Source: Candidatus Fermentibacterota bacterium
GTDB lineage: Bacteria; JAFGKV01
NCBI GenBank assembly: GCA_016928395.1
Contig: JAFGKV010000134.1
Location: 1 to 64,000, forward strand
Direction: 5' to 3'
DNA: 64,000 bases
The notes under the pieces were generated by a model. The model was not told the origin of the DNA and did not search any database. It saw only the letters and a program-made list of their open reading frames with translations. A program made the translations under genes and the position numbers. Positions 60,852 through 64,000 of this stretch are shown in pieces (the first letter of the stretch is position 1; each line of letters begins with the position of its first letter).

Positions 60852-62048
60852 ATGAATCCCATTGATGAGCTTCTGACCCGCGGAGTCACGCAGGCGATTG
60901 ATAGGTCTCATATAGAGCGGCGATTGCGGGAAGGGGCGCGCCTTCGGATCAAACTGGGAATCGACCCGACCGGGCCTCTGCTTCATCTCGGCAGGGCGGT
61001 ACCGTTGCTCAAGCTTCGTGCGTTCCAGGATCTTGGCCATCTGCCGGTGATCGTCATCGGCGACTTCACCGGCCGCATCGGTGACGCATCAGACAAGGAT
61101 GCCGAGCGCCGCATGTTAGGCCGGGACGAGGTTGAGGCCAACATGGCGGGATATCTGGGCCAGATCGGCCGCATTCTGGACATGGAGCGCGTGGAAATCG
61201 CCTACAACTCCGACTGGCTGGGCCCCATGACCTTCGAGGAGGTCGCCCACCTGGCGAACCTCTTCTCCGTGGCCGAGATGCTGGACAGGGAGAACTTCTT
61301 CAAGCGATACAAGGAGGGCAAGCGGATCTCGCTGCGGGAGTTCCTGTACCCGCTCATGCAGGGGTATGACAGCGTGGCCGTTCGCGCCGACGTGGAGCTG
61401 GGCGGCAATGACCAGCTCTTCAACCTGCTTGCGGGCCGTTCAATCCAGCGAGCCCACGCGCAGGAACCCCAGGACATCATGACCTTCGGCATGCTGGAGG
61501 GAAGCGACGGGCGCAAGATGTCCACGACCTATGGCAACATAATCGCCATCGCCGATCCCCCCGACGAGCAGTTCGGCAAGGTCATGCGTCTGAAGGATGA
61601 GCTCATTCTCGCCTACTTCGAGTTAACGACCCGGGCTCCCCGACAGCGTATCGAGGACCTCCGGCAGTCACTGCGGGGAGGGCTCAATCCCATGGAGGCG
61701 AAACTCCTGCTGGCAGAAGAGATCGTCGGCCTCTACCACTGCCCGGAGGATGCCCGGGCTGCTCGTGAGCGATTCCTGCAGGTGTTCCGCCAGCGGGAAC
61801 TGCCCGACGAAATACCGGAGGTAATCCTGCCCGAAGGCCCGATCACCCTCCAGGCCCTGCTGGCCGAGGCGGGGCTTGCCCCGTCACGCTCCGAGGCGGG
61901 CCGGCTCATCCGGGGCGGAGGCGTCCGGCTCAACGGCCAAGTCGTGACCGACGTGTCCCTGGGGATCACCGTCGGCCCCACGCCCCTCCTTTTGCAGGTG
62001 GGCCGCCGCCGCGTTGCCCGCATCGTCTCCCGCCCCGCGCGGCGCTAG
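60852..62048 (+). CDS. tyrS: Tyrosyl-tRNA synthetase
   Basis: A 398-aa class I synthetase. GIDPTGPLLHLGRAVPLLKL carries the HIGH box as H45-L-G-R, and LEGSDGRKMSTTYGN carries KMSKS as KMSTT (222-226). The tyrosine-recognising region has YPLMQGYDSVAVRADVELGGNDQLFNLLAGR, including the conserved Gln/Asp contacts. The C-terminal S4 RNA-binding domain (about 332-395: LLAEAGLAPSRSEAGRLIRGGGVRLNGQVV) is intact. It is the type with an extended insertion like TyrRS of Deinococcus/Gram-positive TyrZ. It charges tRNA-Tyr. A good terminator follows at 62116-62162. Confidence 0.95.
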   Translation: MNPIDELLTRGVTQAIDRSHIERRLREGARLRIKLGIDPTGPLLHLGRAVPLLKLRAFQDLGHLPVIVIGDFTGRIGDASDKDAERRMLGRDEVEANMAGYLGQIGRILDMERVEIAYNSDWLGPMTFEEVAHLANLFSVAEMLDRENFFKRYKEGKRISLREFLYPLMQGYDSVAVRADVELGGNDQLFNLLAGRSIQRAHAQEPQDIMTFGMLEGSDGRKMSTTYGNIIAIADPPDEQFGKVMRLKDELILAYFELTTRAPRQRIEDLRQSLRGGLNPMEAKLLLAEEIVGLYHCPEDARAARERFLQVFRQRELPDEIPEVILPEGPITLQALLAEAGLAPSRSEAGRLIRGGGVRLNGQVVTDVSLGITVGPTPLLLQVGRRRVARIVSRPARR

Positions 62049-62115
62049 ACCCGTCTCCCGCGTCGGGCTGCGGAGCATCCCCCTTCCGAAGGTCGCCTTT
62101 ACCCGTGACCTTTAG

Positions 62116-62162
62116 ATACGCCGTCGTTGCCGCTCTATCAGCCCGTACGGCGTATTCTTTTT
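62116..62162 (+). terminator. Intrinsic terminator after tyrS
   Basis: ATACGCCGT (62116-62124) and ACGGCGTAT (62147-62155) form a perfect 9-bp stem with a 22-base loop, followed at once by TCTTTTT. The stem plus T-tract, 68 bases past the tyrS stop, is the best intrinsic terminator in the window. Confidence 0.8.
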
Positions 62163-62247
62163 CGCCGGAATGCACTCATCCCATGCCCGGCCCTGTGCAA
62201 GCCCGAAGGGCAAAGCCTCGGTGTGGCGGCCTCGGGGGCACTGGTCG

Positions 62248-62442
62248 TCAGTGACCATCATGCGGTTGCCACAGTTCAATGCGATTGCCTTCGGGATCCA
62301 TAACCCACCCGAACTTGCCGTATTCTGACTCTTCAACCTTCGTATCGACGTCACAGCCCTCGGTGCGTAGTGCTTCGAGCACTGCGCGCCGGTCTTTAGC
62401 TCCGTAGACTGGCATGAGGCTGACCTGCTGGGAGCGAAGTGC
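62248..62442 (-). pseudogene. C-terminal remnant of a VOC/glyoxalase family protein
   Basis: The minus-strand frame between stops at 62443-62445 and 62248-62250 reads VYGAKDRRAVLEALRTEGCD, then VEESEYGKFGWVMDPEGNRI and ELWQPHDGH. The segment 'yG.fgw..DPEGNriELWqP' is the hallmark C-terminal strand of vicinal-oxygen-chelate (glyoxalase/bleomycin resistance-like) proteins, with its metal-binding Glu in IELW. A complete VOC protein has about 120-130 residues; only about 60 remain. No upstream half is found. Confidence 0.7.
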
Positions 62443-62645
62443 TCAGACACGCGTGTCATCAACGATCAGGTCCGCCCGGAACCCCTTGTCGAACCTGACT
62501 CCCTCCTACGGAATCGTCACGGACACCTGCCGGTTGACCTTCAGGCCCGCGATCGCCCAGTTCGCGGGCACGCGATCAAGTACACCATCTCCCGGAATCC
62601 CGGTCCAAGTTCCCGGTGCACGGCAGCAATCGCCGCTTCGATCAC
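62443..62645 (-). pseudogene. Degenerate GxxExxY protein gene (PDDEXK_3 type)
   Basis: From about 62645 the minus strand reads VIEAAIAAVHRELGPGFREM then VY. This is the 'v...A..VHreLGPGl.EsvYe' start of GxxExxY proteins, a PDDEXK nuclease-like family common in FCB and candidate phyla. The frame is then lost; in a second frame GLKVNRQVSVTIP is followed by an in-frame TAG and EGVRFDKGFRADLIVDDTRV, then a TGA. The family reads 'glkverQ.p..v.YkG..fd.gfraDliV...viVElKa'. At least one frameshift and one nonsense change are present, and the C-terminal third is missing. Clearly a decayed gene. Confidence 0.75.
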
Positions 62646-62682
62646 CTGCGGCCCCGCGAATGGCTCTCCCGCGGGGCCGCAG
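62646..62682. terminator. Perfect 13-bp GC hairpin downstream of the TonB-dependent receptor
   Basis: CTGCGGCCCCGCG (62646-62658) pairs perfectly with CGCGGGGCCGCAG (62670-62682) around an 11-base loop. It begins 9 bases after the receptor's stop on the minus strand. Without a T-tract it may be a factor-aided terminator or mRNA 3' stabiliser. It ends where the GxxExxY remnant begins. Confidence 0.5.
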
Positions 62683-62691
62683 CGCCTGAGG

Positions 62692-64000
62692 CTAGAAGGA
62701 GGTCTCTAGCCCAATGAACATCGTTCTGGGCTGCCAAGGCCCGTAGACGTAGGCGGGATCCCGATCGCGACCGACATCAAGGTCATCCTGGAAGGCGTCG
62801 AAGATGTTCTTCACCCCGGCATTTACCTTGGCATCGAGTCCGTTGTTGAGGGGCAGGCGGAGAGTGGCGCCAATATCGGCGTGGACATAGCGGTCGCTCT
62901 CCGCGAGCAGGAGCAGTGGGTCCTGCCCCTCTTCGGCGCCAACCTCATGGGGTACAAGGGCCTTGCCCAGGTACTGGGCATTAGCATACACCGTGAGCCG
63001 TCTGGTCGCGTCGTACGAAAGCGAGGCGTTTGCCGTGAGATCGGGCGTTCGGAAGAACTTGGTGGTATCGAAGTCCTCATTTGGCTTATCTAGCTTGCTC
63101 TTCGCGTATGTCAGACCACCCCGCAGTTCCACCCCCGTGATGGGTCGAACGCCCAGGTCTAGTTCGAAGCCTCGAACTCTCGCACCGTCGGAGTTCACCC
63201 GTTCCCAGAGTTCGGTGGTGCCCTCCTTCCGGACGAACTCTTCGCTGAAGGTGTCGGACAGCCGGGTGGCGAATCCTGTCACGGAGACCATCAAGGGGAC
63301 GTCGCTGAAGTACCCGGTGTGCTCGATGCCGGCGCTGAACGAGTAGCTTCGCTCCTCCTTGAGATCGGGGGCGTTCCGGATGATTCGCTGATCGCCTTCT
63401 ACTCCGCAGAGATGAAGGTCCTCATCGTAGGTCTGCGGAGGCTTGAACCCCGAGGTGATGGAGGATCGGAAGGTGATGTCCTCCGCTAGGGCCAGCTTCG
63501 CCGTGAGGCGGGGGCTCGCGATCCACTCAGCCAACTCAGAATGCTTGTCAAAACGAACGCCGGCAATGAACTCAAGCTCGCCGTTACCCCCGAAGTGGAA
63601 ATTGTCCTGAATGAAGACGCCGGTGTTTCGGTACAGGTCATCGATGTGGTATGCAGTCTCCGCGGCGGTCTCATCGAGCAGCTTGTCGTGCGAATGCTGA
63701 AGTCCGCCTGTGAGCAGGTGTCCGCCCACGCGATAGTTCGCCTGCAATCCGCCTATGTGAAGCGGGTTGTCCGTCCTGCCGTAGAAGGTCAATGCCTGGA
63801 GCTGGTCTTCGGGTGTGTCGCCACCCAGTCCGCCATAATAGGACTCCCGGTTCGTGACGGCGAAGGAGTAGTATGTGCGGTAGTCGAAGAGCGGACTCGG
63901 CCGGTGAGCCCACTGGACTGTGCCGCCGGTTCGCCAATGCTCAATCCACTCAGCGATGTCCGCCTCATGCACTGGAGAGTCGAACTTGTTCCCGCCTCGC
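62692..64000 (-). CDS. TonB-dependent outer membrane receptor, partial (N-terminus beyond window)
   Basis: The C-terminal 436 residues of a TonB-dependent receptor. The frame is open to the window edge, reading GNKFDSPVHEADIAEWIEHW, so the true start lies to the right. Barrel strands are clear: YYSFAVTNRESYYGG, HLLTGGLQHSHDKL, NTGVFIQDNFHFGGNGELEFIAGVRFDKHSEL, ASPRLTAKLALAEDITFRSSITSGFKPPQTYDEDLH and RSYSFSAGIEHTG. The last strand PRTMFIGLETSF ends on Phe, needed for BAM insertion. 'SP...l......i..R.s...GFr.P...e.l' is typical of receptors for siderophores, cobalamin or metal chelates. The ligand is unknown. Energy would come from ExbBD-TonB at 38.9-41.1 kb or another set. Confidence 0.9.
   Translation of the reverse strand, partial: RGGNKFDSPVHEADIAEWIEHWRTGGTVQWAHRPSPLFDYRTYYSFAVTNRESYYGGLGGDTPEDQLQALTFYGRTDNPLHIGGLQANYRVGGHLLTGGLQHSHDKLLDETAAETAYHIDDLYRNTGVFIQDNFHFGGNGELEFIAGVRFDKHSELAEWIASPRLTAKLALAEDITFRSSITSGFKPPQTYDEDLHLCGVEGDQRIIRNAPDLKEERSYSFSAGIEHTGYFSDVPLMVSVTGFATRLSDTFSEEFVRKEGTTELWERVNSDGARVRGFELDLGVRPITGVELRGGLTYAKSKLDKPNEDFDTTKFFRTPDLTANASLSYDATRRLTVYANAQYLGKALVPHEVGAEEGQDPLLLLAESDRYVHADIGATLRLPLNNGLDAKVNAGVKNIFDAFQDDLDVGRDRDPAYVYGPWQPRTMFIGLETSF

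Noticed and set aside
60852-62048. KMSTT in place of KMSKS in TyrRS considered as an inactivating change
   Set aside because: KMST forms are found in functional tyrosyl-tRNA synthetases and the rest of the enzyme is intact.

Overview
The window is GC-rich (about 60% by eye) and densely coded in its right half. It reads as the chromosome of a diderm bacterium. Genes for LPS assembly (LptE), lipid A-type acylation (LpxL-like), TonB/ExbBD, a TonB-dependent receptor, a PorV-like barrel and an OmpW-like barrel all imply an outer membrane. Several secreted proteins end in FlgD-type Ig-like C-terminal domains, one carries thrombospondin type-3 calcium repeats, and a PorV/PorQ-like protein is present. 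Together these suggest the FCB superphylum or an uncultured neighbour such as Eisenbacteria, Krumholzibacteria or Latescibacteria. That placement is inference from gene style; there is no rRNA in the window.

Left part (1-33 kb) is loosely packed accessory DNA. It starts with a transposase fragment, a truncated surface-protein remnant and repeats that resemble an IS21-type end. Then come secreted or envelope proteins: a choloylglycine-hydrolase-like Ntn enzyme, two 47-residue-repeat proteins, a beta-propeller/hydrolase fusion, a subtilase, a tail-fibre-like protein with its FlgD-domain partner, two von Willebrand A proteins and a calcium-repeat protein. Among them lie a flavin reductase, TspO, a CYTH-domain protein, an MFS exporter and a 4Fe-4S protein remnant. 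A complete BMP-type nucleoside ABC importer (binding lipoprotein, double ATPase, two permeases) runs on the minus strand at 28.3-33.1 kb.

From 33.4 to 56.5 kb some 23 genes run on the plus strand with mostly overlapping ends. The order is inositol-phosphate synthase, PTS IIA, a short zinc-ribbon protein, an unknown protein, LexA, a PorV barrel fused to TPRs, ExbB, ExbD, TonB, two very large TPR proteins, a PEGA/NHL protein, LptE, an LpxL-like acyltransferase, Ndk, YceD, L32, PlsX, FabD, FabG, ACP, FabF and RNase III. The central block looks like an energised envelope complex, and it runs directly into lipid synthesis. FabH is missing from its usual place.

The right end has an ECF sigma factor, a zinc anti-sigma factor and a periplasmic helical protein (minus strand). 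Next are DUF4912 plus a GH57 glycogen branching enzyme and TyrRS with a good intrinsic terminator. Two gene remnants (VOC and GxxExxY) follow, and then a TonB-dependent receptor cut by the window edge.

The most notable observations are the Ton/TPR envelope block, a C-terminal module ending in SN-x-VGE-x-D-F/Y...P shared by three secreted proteins, the propeller-hydrolase fusion, and an antisense remnant with hairpins between acpP and fabF.
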